Of a stretch of 64,000 nucleotides of DNA, positions 43,697 through 52,075 are shown piece after piece. The notes beneath the pieces were generated by a model, which made no database searches, was not told the DNA's origin, and was given only the letters and a program-made list of their open reading frames with translations. Positions within the stretch are counted from its first letter, which is position 1. Every line of letters starts with the position of its first letter. Location: NCBI GenBank assembly GCA_025934695.1, contig JAICWS010000006.1, positions 202,880 through 266,879 on the forward strand, written 5' to 3'. The DNA comes from Alphaproteobacteria bacterium. Lineage in GTDB: Bacteria > Pseudomonadota > Alphaproteobacteria > Micavibrionales > UBA2020. The position numbers and the translations under genes are program-made.

Positions 43697-44857
43697 ATGA
43701 CGTCGGAGATTTATTCACAGCCGTCGCCCCCATTTAACGTCCTGATTGTCGAAGACAGTCCGGAAGACCGCGAGCTATACCGGCGCATCCTGAACCGTAA
43801 CGGAGGGACGTTCAAATTACACGAGGCGGTGAACATCGACGAGGGTCTCGACGTGGCCCAGCGCCAGCACCTCGATTGCATCGTCCTCGACTACCAGCTT
43901 CCCGACGGGGACGGCATCGACTTCATCCATAAATACCAGGATACCAAGCTCGCGAATGGCGCGGCCATCGTCATGGTCACGGGCCGCGGCAGCGAGCGCA
44001 CCGCGGTTGAGGCGATGAAGCTGGGCGCGCTCGACTATATTACCAAGAGCAGCATCCTCGAAGGCTTCTTCACGCAAAGCATCCTCAACGCCATCGAGCG
44101 CCAGCACCTCAAGGAAGAAATCGTGCGCTACCAGCACGAGCTGGAGCGTTCCTACCAGGCTTTGTCCGAATTCTCGCACACGGCCTCTCATGACCTGAAG
44201 GCGCCGCTGCGCCATATAATTTCGTACTGCAACCTCATCAAGGAAGATTTCTCGAGCAAGCTCGACGCGCAGGGCCTCGAATATATCAAGCGCCTCAGCG
44301 TCAACGCAGCGCGCCTGCAAAAGCTCGTCGACGACCTGCTGGCCTATTCGGAAGCCGCGAATTCGCGGGAGGAAAAGGCGTCGGTCGACTGCAACGCGCT
44401 GGTCGCCGAAATCGTGGAAGTTCTCGAGGAACCGATCCGCGAGACCAAGGCCACCATCAACGCGCCGGGCCTCCCGGTTATCAACGCTTTCCCCTTGCGC
44501 ATGAAGCAGCTGTTCCAGAACCTGATCTCGAACGCGCTCAAATACCGCGACGCCTCTCGCCCCCCCGTTATTAACATCGCAGTGAAGGACAAAGGTACCG
44601 AATACCAGTTTTCGGTCGCGGACAACGGTTGCGGCATCGAGCCCGAATACGCGAACGTGATTTTCCAGGCTTTCAAGCGCCTGCACAGCCGGGACGAAAT
44701 CGAAGGCTCGGGCCTCGGGCTGTCAATCTGCCGCAAGATCGTCGAGATGCATGGCGGCACGATCTGGGTTGAATCCGAGCCCGGCAAAGGCTCGACCTTC
44801 TACTTCACGATCCCCAAGCCTGAAGCGCGGCGCATGCCGCTCTACGGCACGGCCTGA
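43697..44857 (+). CDS. Receiver-histidine kinase hybrid
   Basis: N-terminal receiver (NVLIVEDSPEDRELYRRIL...CIVLDYQLPDGDG), HisKA (FSHTASHDLKAPLRHIISYCN), HATPase (DNGCGIEPEYANVIFQAFKRLHSRDEIEGSGLGLSICRKIVEMHGG). Confidence 0.93.
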   Translation: MTSEIYSQPSPPFNVLIVEDSPEDRELYRRILNRNGGTFKLHEAVNIDEGLDVAQRQHLDCIVLDYQLPDGDGIDFIHKYQDTKLANGAAIVMVTGRGSERTAVEAMKLGALDYITKSSILEGFFTQSILNAIERQHLKEEIVRYQHELERSYQALSEFSHTASHDLKAPLRHIISYCNLIKEDFSSKLDAQGLEYIKRLSVNAARLQKLVDDLLAYSEAANSREEKASVDCNALVAEIVEVLEEPIRETKATINAPGLPVINAFPLRMKQLFQNLISNALKYRDASRPPVINIAVKDKGTEYQFSVADNGCGIEPEYANVIFQAFKRLHSRDEIEGSGLGLSICRKIVEMHGGTIWVESEPGKGSTFYFTIPKPEARRMPLYGTA

Positions 44858-44866
44858 AGAACCTCT

Positions 44867-45325
44867 TTATGCGGATTGGCGCGCGGCCTGGCCCTTGGGC
44901 GGCAGCAGCGCCGTCTCCAGCCAGTATTCCTTGATGTTGCGGATGGCGGTCGATAGCACGTCGAAATCGACGGGCTTCTGGACATAGGTGTTCGCGCCTA
45001 AGGCATAGCACATGCGCACGTCGACATCGTAATTCGAGGTCGTCAGCACCACGACGGGGATATCCCGCAGCGCATCATCCTTCTTGATGATCTCGAGCGT
45101 CTTGCGGCCGCCCATGCCGGGCATATTGAGGTCGAGCAGGATGAGGGCCGGCCAGGTGCCATTGGCCGCCTTCAGGTACGACAGGGCGTCCTCTCCGGAC
45201 GTCACGTGCTGGATTGGCGCTTCGTAGCCGGCCTTGCGAAAAGCGCGCTGCGTGGCCTCGAAGTCGTCGATGCTGTCTTCGACGACGAGGACGGGTCCGG
45301 ACGCTGGATTTGTCTTGGCCGTCAT
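44867..45325 (-). CDS. Single-domain response regulator (Rcp1-like)
   Basis: VLVVEDSIDDFEATQRAFRKAG...LILLDLNMPGMGGRKTLEIIK...VVVLTTSNYDVD; start MTAKTNPASG. Confidence 0.9.
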   Translation of the reverse strand: MTAKTNPASGPVLVVEDSIDDFEATQRAFRKAGYEAPIQHVTSGEDALSYLKAANGTWPALILLDLNMPGMGGRKTLEIIKKDDALRDIPVVVLTTSNYDVDVRMCYALGANTYVQKPVDFDVLSTAIRNIKEYWLETALLPPKGQAARQSA

Positions 45326-45475
45326 TTTATGTTCTTTAAGCTCCCTGACAGCGCCTTTATTTGGCGTCTTTGCAAGGACTATAGCGCGTTTCCCGACTTT
45401 TGTAAAAGAGCCCCATGCAAAACGCGCCCTGCCGTTTTTCAAGGACAGGACGCGCAGATGCCTGATTTCAGGATG

Positions 45476-45724
45476 TCAGACGAGGAGGATTTCGCGTCTT
45501 TCCTGGCTCTGGCTGGATTTAGTGCGGCCACCGTCTTCACCAGCCCACCACTGCAGCAGAAGCTTCTTCTGCGTCACGAGCTCGTCGTAACGGCGCTTCA
45601 GGGCAGGATTGTTTTCTATTTCCTTCCAGATGCGCTTCTCATCCTCCCATCCAAGCTGGGAGTCGACGAGTGCTTGAATATCGAAATCGTTGACCTGTGC
45701 GGTCGGTTTGACGTGCGGACCCAT
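45476..45724 (-). CDS. Small anti-sigma-like protein lacking a TM segment
   Basis: VNDFDIQALVDSQLGWEDEKRIWKEIENNPALKRRYDELVTQKKLLLQWW resembles anti-sigma N-terminal domains; follows ECF sigma on the same strand. Confidence 0.55.
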   Translation of the reverse strand: MGPHVKPTAQVNDFDIQALVDSQLGWEDEKRIWKEIENNPALKRRYDELVTQKKLLLQWWAGEDGGRTKSSQSQERREILLV

Positions 45725-45851
45725 AGGACCTCCTGTTCTTCCCAACGCAAGAAAAGAGGTTAAGTTCCATGAGGTTACGGGCAGAGACCGCTGCCGCGCG
45801 AAAAATGCCGCATTTTCAGGTCATTACGTGCAAGGTCCATCCCCGACAGGA

Positions 45852-46394
45852 TCAGGCGACGGCCTTCTCTGCGCTTCCGATTTGAAGGTTCGGCGGCGGC
45901 AGGCGGCCGGCTTCCACGGGGGATTCCAGCAGGTCCTGCAGCTGCTTGCGGGCGCGCGACAGGCGTGACCGCACCGTGCCGACCGGAATCTGCAGCATTT
46001 CTGACACTTCTTCGTAGCGCATGCCGCGGATGCAGACAAGGATCAGCATCTCGCGATGTTCCTTGGTCAGCTGCTTCATGCTGTCGCGCACTTTCGAAAG
46101 ATCCGCCGTGATTTCCTGCGACGGACCGACCGACACCTGCTCGATGTACGGCACGGGATCGTATTGCGTTTCAAAGCGCTTTTTGCGACGGTATTGCGAG
46201 GCAAAAAGATTGAACATGATCTTCGACGCCCAGCTGAAGAGGTTGGTGTTTTCCTCGAAGTAATCCTTTTTTTCCAGGGCGCGGACGAGCGTTCCCTGAA
46301 GGAGATCTTCGGCATCGCTGACGTTCCGTGTCAGGCGCAGCGCGAACCGGCGCAAGTTGTCGATTTCGCCTACCAGTGCTTCCTGTGTAAACAT
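45852..46394 (-). CDS. ECF sigma factor (EcfG-like), copy 1
   Basis: RFALRLTRNVSDAEDLLQGTLVRALEKKDYF...LTKEHREMLILVCIRGMRYEEVSEMLQIPVGTVRSRLSRARKQLQDLL; start MFTQEALVG. Confidence 0.92.
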   Translation of the reverse strand: MFTQEALVGEIDNLRRFALRLTRNVSDAEDLLQGTLVRALEKKDYFEENTNLFSWASKIMFNLFASQYRRKKRFETQYDPVPYIEQVSVGPSQEITADLSKVRDSMKQLTKEHREMLILVCIRGMRYEEVSEMLQIPVGTVRSRLSRARKQLQDLLESPVEAGRLPPPNLQIGSAEKAVA

Positions 46395-46583
46395 GTTCTT
46401 TCCGTGCTCCAATGATTTCGTTTCAAACAAATTAGGGGCACCATGTAAGAGCGCTTTTTCGGCTTTGTTTCGGGGTCGAAAAACTTTGTTTCAGCTTTGT
46501 AACAATCACTGGTTTTTGAGCCCAATTCCGCTTTATTTTCAATAAAATCGTTTTCGTAATACTAAAGACGTTGCCATATCTTT

Positions 46584-46609
46584 GGAACTTTCTTGTGAGC
46601 GAGGCCGTT
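46584..46609 (+). promoter_or_regulatory. EcfG-type promoter candidate
   Basis: GGAAC-N17-CGTT in the long intergenic region divergent from sigma copy 1. Confidence 0.45.
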
Positions 46610-46942
46610 GAGGAGCGCGGAAGGCGGAAAACACGTTCTTTTCAGCGATTCCCGGCGTTGCGATGCATCAAAACAGCTGCAGCCGTTGCACAACTGCGAA
46701 GGTCAGACAGCCAAAAGGGCATTCGCGAAGCGAATCCGCGGGTGACCCTTCGCGGGGCCTTTCTTCTCGATCAGCGATTCGATGGCCTTGCGGACGGCTT
46801 CGCGAATGGCGGCAGCTTTACCGCTTCGGGGGTGGGGCGGCCGGTGGCCGGCGCGGGTCCCGCTTCTGGGGCCGGATTTATGCATCTGACATTCTTCCTT
46901 TTCAGCCTCAGTGCCAACGGCGCCGCCTGCGCTAAGTTCGCC

Positions 46943-46967
46943 GGAACAACGCGGCTGGCAGGGGGTT
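46943..46967 (+). promoter_or_regulatory. Weak EcfG-type promoter candidate
   Basis: GGAAC-N16-GGTT upstream of 47047 (one mismatch in the -10). Confidence 0.3.
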
Positions 46968-47046
46968 TGCCGAGAAAGGGGAAGAGATTTAGGAAAACCT
47001 CGCCACGTCTATTATCACAGCAGAACAACAAAAAGGGAGGCGACCC

Positions 47047-47541
47047 ATGAAAACGCAAGAGAAAAATTTTGTCCTCGATTTACCGGACAAAGGATCGGAG
47101 CTTGACGCATTCGCGCAAGAACTCCAGGACATCAGCGCCGCCGCCGCGTCGGTACGCGACCGGCTCGGGCGATACGCTGAAACCACGAACAACGACAGCC
47201 TCCGGCGCCAGGCCGAGACCTTGCGCACCTGGCTCGACATCAACGGCGAAGGCCTTGCTGTGGCCGCGCGCGCCGCAGAACTCGGGCAGCGCTGGGCTTC
47301 GGAAGTCCGCATCCGGCTGGAAGCGGCCAGCCAGGATCTTGGCCGCCTGGATGGCGATACCGAACGGGTGAGGAAAAACGGCGCCGCCAACGCGGAGCTC
47401 ATCCAGATCTGGAACGAGGTCAACAGCGTTCTCGACAGCATGGAAGCGCTTTACCGCTCGCCCGCGCCGCTCGCGGTAGTCGTCGAGCAGGCAGCGGAAC
47501 CGGCATCCGCCTTTGTGCGTTCGCCCCCATATCCCAAATGA
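47047..47541 (+). CDS. Hypothetical protein
   Basis: 164 aa predicted helical protein; RBS-like aaagggaggcgaccc before the ATG. Confidence 0.65.
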   Translation: MKTQEKNFVLDLPDKGSELDAFAQELQDISAAAASVRDRLGRYAETTNNDSLRRQAETLRTWLDINGEGLAVAARAAELGQRWASEVRIRLEAASQDLGRLDGDTERVRKNGAANAELIQIWNEVNSVLDSMEALYRSPAPLAVVVEQAAEPASAFVRSPPYPK

Positions 47542-47554
47542 CGGAGGTCAGGCC

Positions 47555-47929
47555 ATGAAAGCTTTCACGGCAATCGTATGCGTTGTGGCGGCGCTGGCGC
47601 TGGGCCCGCCCGCCCAGGCCCAGGAGCAGGTGCGCAACACCGTCATCCTGAACGGCGGCGTGCCCACCGAAACCCGCGAAGTGCGTATGCCGGCGAACGC
47701 GAGCCCCGAGAGCCGGGCCATCCTCAACGAAGGACGCGAACAGGCGACGAAACGCCATCGCGACCGCCACCTGCGCGACGAGCGGCGCCAGCAGGAAATC
47801 CGCGACCATTCCACCGGACTTGAAAACCGCGTCGACGCAGGGGAAGGCGCCGTGAGTTCGTCCCCGTTTGCTTCCGGGCCCGCCGCCATGGGCACCGGAG
47901 CGCGGATGTCCACGCCTTTCAATCGCTAA
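47555..47929 (+). CDS. Hypothetical exported protein
   Basis: Signal peptide MKAFTAIVCVVAALALGPPAQAQ; 13 nt after the previous gene. Confidence 0.65.
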   Translation: MKAFTAIVCVVAALALGPPAQAQEQVRNTVILNGGVPTETREVRMPANASPESRAILNEGREQATKRHRDRHLRDERRQQEIRDHSTGLENRVDAGEGAVSSSPFASGPAAMGTGARMSTPFNR

Positions 47930-47955
47930 GACAAGCGCTAAGCTCCGCTAAAAGG

Positions 47956-49206
47956 CTACAACAGCAGGACGGCCCGGAAATCGTTCACATTCGTTAGTGT
48001 CGGCCCCGTCACGACTGCGTCGCCCAGCGCGCCGAAGAAGCTATGACCGTCATTGCGGGCGAGGCTCTGTTGCGCATCGAGGCCTTTTTGCTGCGCACGC
48101 GAAAGCGTGTCCGGCGACAGGTAAGCGCCTGCTATCTCTTCCATCCCGTCAACACCATCGGTATCGCCAGCCAGCGCATAAACATTTTCTGCGCCGTGCA
48201 GCGCGATGCCCATCGAGAGCAGGAACTCCACATTGCGCCCGCCGCGCCCGTCGCCGGTGACGGTCACCGTGGTCTCTCCGCCCGACAGCAGCACGCAAGG
48301 GCGTGGCCGCGTCGAGGCAAGCGCCTGGCGCGCCATGTCCTGGCCCAATGTTCGGGCTTCACCTTCCAGCGCATCGCCCAGGATATGCGGTGTTACGCCG
48401 CCTTGACGCGCCAGCGCAGCGGCCTTGTCGAGCGCCATGCGCGGCGTCGCGATCAATTCGACGGTATTGCCCGCCAGACGGGGATCGCCGGGCTTGACTG
48501 TCTCGGCGGTGCCTAATTTCAGCGCCGTGCGGATGGCAGGAGGGATGCCGATGTCATACCGGTCGATGATGGCGAGCGCGTCGGCGCAGGTCGTCGTATC
48601 GGGGACGGTCGGACCCGAGGCGATATCCATCGGATTGTCGCCCGGCACGTCCGAGATCAGGAGCGTGACAACCTTCGCGGGATGACAGGCAGCGGCCAGG
48701 CGTCCGCCTTTAATGAGGGACAGGTGGCGGCGCACGCAATTCATGGCGCCGATCGGCGCCCCGGATTTCAGAAGCTTTTTGCTGATCTCCTGCTTCTGGG
48801 CGAGCGTCAGCCCAGCCATTGGCAGCGGCAGCAGCGCCGATCCGCCGCCCGAAATGAGGCACAGGGCCAGATCGTCTTCCGTCAGCTGTTCCGCCATCGA
48901 AAGCATGCGCTGCGCCGCCTCAAATCCGGCTTCGTTCGGCACCGGGTGGCCGCCGCGCACGAGTTCGATGTGCTTGCAAGGCGCTTCATAACCCTTTCGG
49001 GTGACAACGAGGCCGCTGATATCGGCTTTCCAGTTATCTTCGGCGGCTTTCGCCATGGCGGCGGAGGCTTTGCCGGCGCCGAACACGACCGTGCGCCCTT
49101 TTGGCGGCTCCGGAAGGTGCGGGGGCAGGCATATCGATGGCTGGGCTGCCGCGATCGCCGCGCGGAGCAGGCTTTCCAGGAAGGCCCTGGGATCATCCAT
49201 TCGCAT
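47956..49206 (-). CDS. Glycerate 2-kinase (GckA/TtuD, MOFRL family)
   Basis: VVFGAGKASAAMAKA, LCLISGGGSALLPLP, LLISDVPGDNPMDIASGPTVPD, LAGDTDGVDG; start MRMDDPRAF (49206) or MDDPRAF (49200). Confidence 0.92.
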   Translation of the reverse strand: MRMDDPRAFLESLLRAAIAAAQPSICLPPHLPEPPKGRTVVFGAGKASAAMAKAAEDNWKADISGLVVTRKGYEAPCKHIELVRGGHPVPNEAGFEAAQRMLSMAEQLTEDDLALCLISGGGSALLPLPMAGLTLAQKQEISKKLLKSGAPIGAMNCVRRHLSLIKGGRLAAACHPAKVVTLLISDVPGDNPMDIASGPTVPDTTTCADALAIIDRYDIGIPPAIRTALKLGTAETVKPGDPRLAGNTVELIATPRMALDKAAALARQGGVTPHILGDALEGEARTLGQDMARQALASTRPRPCVLLSGGETTVTVTGDGRGGRNVEFLLSMGIALHGAENVYALAGDTDGVDGMEEIAGAYLSPDTLSRAQQKGLDAQQSLARNDGHSFFGALGDAVVTGPTLTNVNDFRAVLLL

Positions 49207-49855
49207 GAGCCTGCGGCGGGAAGAAGATGGCGACCGGCTTGTCGGAAGAAATCCTGACGTCGCCCGATGCGAAGTTCGAGATACCGGCTCCCGAGAATGG
49301 CTCGAGCGGCAGGCTCGTGGCCGGGTAGCGGCAATCGCCCCAAATGGTGACCGTCGCGGGCTCGAACGCCAGCGTCGAGAACAACCCCTGGTGCTTGAAG
49401 ATGTGGTCGCCCGCCGAATAGAAAGCGGCAAGGATGGTGAAGTTGCTGCTGTAGAAAACACCGCGGCGGAATTCGGGCCGCCGGCGCATCTCGCCATGGA
49501 TCTCGCCGAAGTTCGCCAGCTCATGGTCGCGCCGCTGGCCGACGAAGCCGAAAAGATGCAGTTCGCGCCAGCTCCACAAGCGAATGCCGTTCAGACAGAA
49601 GCGCAGATCGGTCTCGTCCTGGTTTTCCTTCATGGCGGCGGGAATATTTTTCGGTTTCCCGCCGGAATCGCCGTCGCCGGCCCACAGGAACGGGTTGTGG
49701 GCGAATTCGATGCCGCCGTCGATGGCGACCTGCGGGGCGGAGGCGATGCCGTGCGCGTCGAGCTGCGCGGGTGACAGCGCCCATTTCATGACGGGACCGA
49801 CGAGGACCAAATTCTCCGCGCCGGGATCGGGCCAGGATTTTGCCGAGGTCGTCAT
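49193..49855 (-). CDS. Divergent thiamine-pyrophosphokinase-like protein
   Basis: VAIDGGIEFAHNPFLWAGDGDSGG resembles the DGG...GDxDS pattern of thiamine diphosphokinases; overlaps glycerate kinase start. Confidence 0.45.
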   Translation of the reverse strand: MTTSAKSWPDPGAENLVLVGPVMKWALSPAQLDAHGIASAPQVAIDGGIEFAHNPFLWAGDGDSGGKPKNIPAAMKENQDETDLRFCLNGIRLWSWRELHLFGFVGQRRDHELANFGEIHGEMRRRPEFRRGVFYSSNFTILAAFYSAGDHIFKHQGLFSTLAFEPATVTIWGDCRYPATSLPLEPFSGAGISNFASGDVRISSDKPVAIFFPPQAHANG

Positions 49856-49868
49856 GCAAGGCTCCTTT

Positions 49869-51695
49869 TCAGCTGACAGCGGCCTGCGGCAGCGCGTCGG
49901 GCAGGAAGCCGCCCGCCTGCAAACGCCACAGCCGCGCAAAAACGCCGCCCTTCGAAAGAAGCTCGGCGAAAGACCCGTCCTCGATCACCTGGCCGCGTTC
50001 CATGACCACAATGCGGTCCATGTGCGACAGGGTCGAGAGCCGATGGGCGATGACAATGGTCGTGCGCCCCTCCATCGCTTTCATCATGGCGGCCTGAATC
50101 AGCTTCTCGGTCTCGCTGTCGAGCGCCGAGGTCGCTTCGTCGAGCACGAGGATCGGCGCGTCTTTAATGATGGCGCGAGCGATCGCGATGCGCTGGCGCT
50201 GGCCCCCCGACAGCTTCACGCCGCGCTCGCCCACCAGCGTGTCGTAGCCCTTGGGCATGGTGGCGATGAAATGCTGGGCCTCGGCGGCTTCGGCGGCGGC
50301 CGCGACTTCCGCGTCGGTCGCCGACAGGCGTCCATAGCGGATGTTCTCGCCCAGCGTGCGGTGGAACAGGACGGGCTCCTGGGGAATGACGGAGATGGCC
50401 GCATGCAGGCTGTCCTGCGAGACCTCGGCGATGTTCTGGCCGTCAATGTATATCGCGCCGCCCGTCACGTCGTGAGCGCGCAGAAGAAGATGACACAGGG
50501 TGCTTTTTCCCGCGCCGCTGATGCCGACGAGGCCGACGCGCTGGCCTGCCGGGATGAAAAGGTTGAGCTTCGAGAAAACCTGCTGTCCCTGGACGTAGCT
50601 GAAGTCGACCTCGCGGAAATCGATCGACCCGTGAAGGACCTGCAGGTCGGGCGCGCCCGGCTTGTCGACGACGCTCAAGGGCGTCGATATTTTATGCAGG
50701 GCATCATGCAGGATGCCGATGTCGTCGAATTTGGACGATAACAGGTTCACCGTGCCCGCGATCGCGCCGAAAAGGTCTTTCGACAGGCCGACCGTCATTG
50801 CGAGCTGCGCGGTCGTCACATTGCCCTGCTGCCAGCCGTAGACGACCAGCGCCATGAAGCCGCAGAGGAAGAAGGTCATGGCGGTATCGAAGCCGCCCCA
50901 GAACCAGCTTACCCAGCGCAGGCGGTCGATGATGGTCTGCGTCAGCTCCTCGTGCGCGAAGTCGAGCCGCGCCAGTTCCTCGCGCCAGCCGACGTTTTGC
51001 TGGACGATGGAAAGATTGGTGGTGGAATCGACGATATAGCCGGTCAGCTGCGAGGACTTTTCCGCCTGGCGCACGGACAGCCGCGTCCAGCGCGGCGCCG
51101 TCAGGAACGCGCAGATGATCCCCGCAATGAGGAACGCCGGAATGAACAGGGCGAATTTCCAGGTGATGCTCCAGAGCAGGATGCCCGCCGTCACGAAGCG
51201 CACGACCAGCGGAATGATGCTGTATTGCACCTTGTCCCGCAAGCCCGCGATGACGTCGCCTGCGCGCCGCACGTGGTTGGCGAGAACGCCCGCGAAATTC
51301 GCGTGCAGGAAAGCCTGGCTCTGCTGAATGAGGCGCGCGAACAAAAGCGCGCGGGTGGTGTTGAGAAGCTCGGGCAGGTAGCGCCGTTCCAGGAATTCGC
51401 GGCAGCGATAGGATACGTTCCGCAGGGTCCAGAGACCGGCGAGAATCGCCAGTTCACGCAGCGCGTGCGGCCAAACATCGGTTCTCGCCGCGCTGAGCGC
51501 GCCCACGATCCGGCCCAGCGACCAGGTCACCATCATATCCGCGGCTGTCGCTGAAATTTCAAAGACATAGCCGACAGAAACCTCCCATTTCAGACGGGTG
51601 GAACAATGTTTCAGCACGTACCAGATAAACGGCAAAGGCCGGTCAGGCGTACGCGGAATGCGTTTGGCCTGGGTTTGATAATCGGAGTTGCGCAT
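49869..51695 (-). CDS. ABC exporter, fused permease/ATPase (MsbA-like)
   Basis: TM region then [41 protein letters not shown]. Confidence 0.94.
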   Translation of the reverse strand: MRNSDYQTQAKRIPRTPDRPLPFIWYVLKHCSTRLKWEVSVGYVFEISATAADMMVTWSLGRIVGALSAARTDVWPHALRELAILAGLWTLRNVSYRCREFLERRYLPELLNTTRALLFARLIQQSQAFLHANFAGVLANHVRRAGDVIAGLRDKVQYSIIPLVVRFVTAGILLWSITWKFALFIPAFLIAGIICAFLTAPRWTRLSVRQAEKSSQLTGYIVDSTTNLSIVQQNVGWREELARLDFAHEELTQTIIDRLRWVSWFWGGFDTAMTFFLCGFMALVVYGWQQGNVTTAQLAMTVGLSKDLFGAIAGTVNLLSSKFDDIGILHDALHKISTPLSVVDKPGAPDLQVLHGSIDFREVDFSYVQGQQVFSKLNLFIPAGQRVGLVGISGAGKSTLCHLLLRAHDVTGGAIYIDGQNIAEVSQDSLHAAISVIPQEPVLFHRTLGENIRYGRLSATDAEVAAAAEAAEAQHFIATMPKGYDTLVGERGVKLSGGQRQRIAIARAIIKDAPILVLDEATSALDSETEKLIQAAMMKAMEGRTTIVIAHRLSTLSHMDRIVVMERGQVIEDGSFAELLSKGGVFARLWRLQAGGFLPDALPQAAVS

Positions 51696-51713
51696 GACGG
51701 CTTAATCTTTCCC

Positions 51714-51738
51714 TGAACCTTCCCCATTTATGAGCGTT
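51714..51738 (+). promoter_or_regulatory. EcfG-type promoter candidate for the DUF1328 gene
   Basis: TGAAC-N16-CGTT ending 67 nt upstream of the ATG. Confidence 0.5.
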
Positions 51739-51805
51739 GGTTAAACAAGGAAGCAGAAGCAGTATAGGCCTCTCTTCCTGGAAAACAATAAAGAGGAGAT
51801 GCGTC

Positions 51806-51982
51806 ATGTTGCATTGGGCATTAGCGTTCCTCATATTGGCGCTGGTGGCGGGATTTCTGGGATTCGGCGGCATCGCGCTGGTTTCCATTGAAGTCGCCCG
51901 CCTGCTGTTTGGCGTCTTTCTGATCCTATTCCTGCTGGCCGCCGTCGTTCACGTCATGCAGGGCAAGGCGCCCCCCGTATAG
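51806..51982 (+). CDS. DUF1328 small membrane protein
   Basis: MLHWALAFLILALVAGFLGFGGIALVSIEVARLLFGVFLILFLLAAV. Confidence 0.9.
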   Translation: MLHWALAFLILALVAGFLGFGGIALVSIEVARLLFGVFLILFLLAAVVHVMQGKAPPV

Positions 51983-52001
51983 GACGTTTACATAATTTCA
52001 A

Positions 52002-52037
52002 AAATAAAAAGATGCCTTCCCGGGCATCTTTTTATTT
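52002..52037 (+). terminator. Strong rho-independent terminator
   Basis: aaataaaaagatgcc-ttcccg-ggcatctttttattt. Confidence 0.92.
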
Positions 52038-52075
52038 ATATATTGGACTCCTCTAAGAACCCCGGGAAAGCCTTG

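Noticed and set aside
46703-46885. 60-aa minus-strand ORF near sigma copy 1, considered as NepR
   Set aside because: Length fits but AIREAVRKAIESLIEKKGPAKG does not match the NepR pattern I know; probably chance or an unrelated small ORF.
46571-47050. 159-aa plus-strand ORF in the long intergenic region
   Set aside because: No recognisable motif or RBS; overlaps the start of the better supported 47047 gene.
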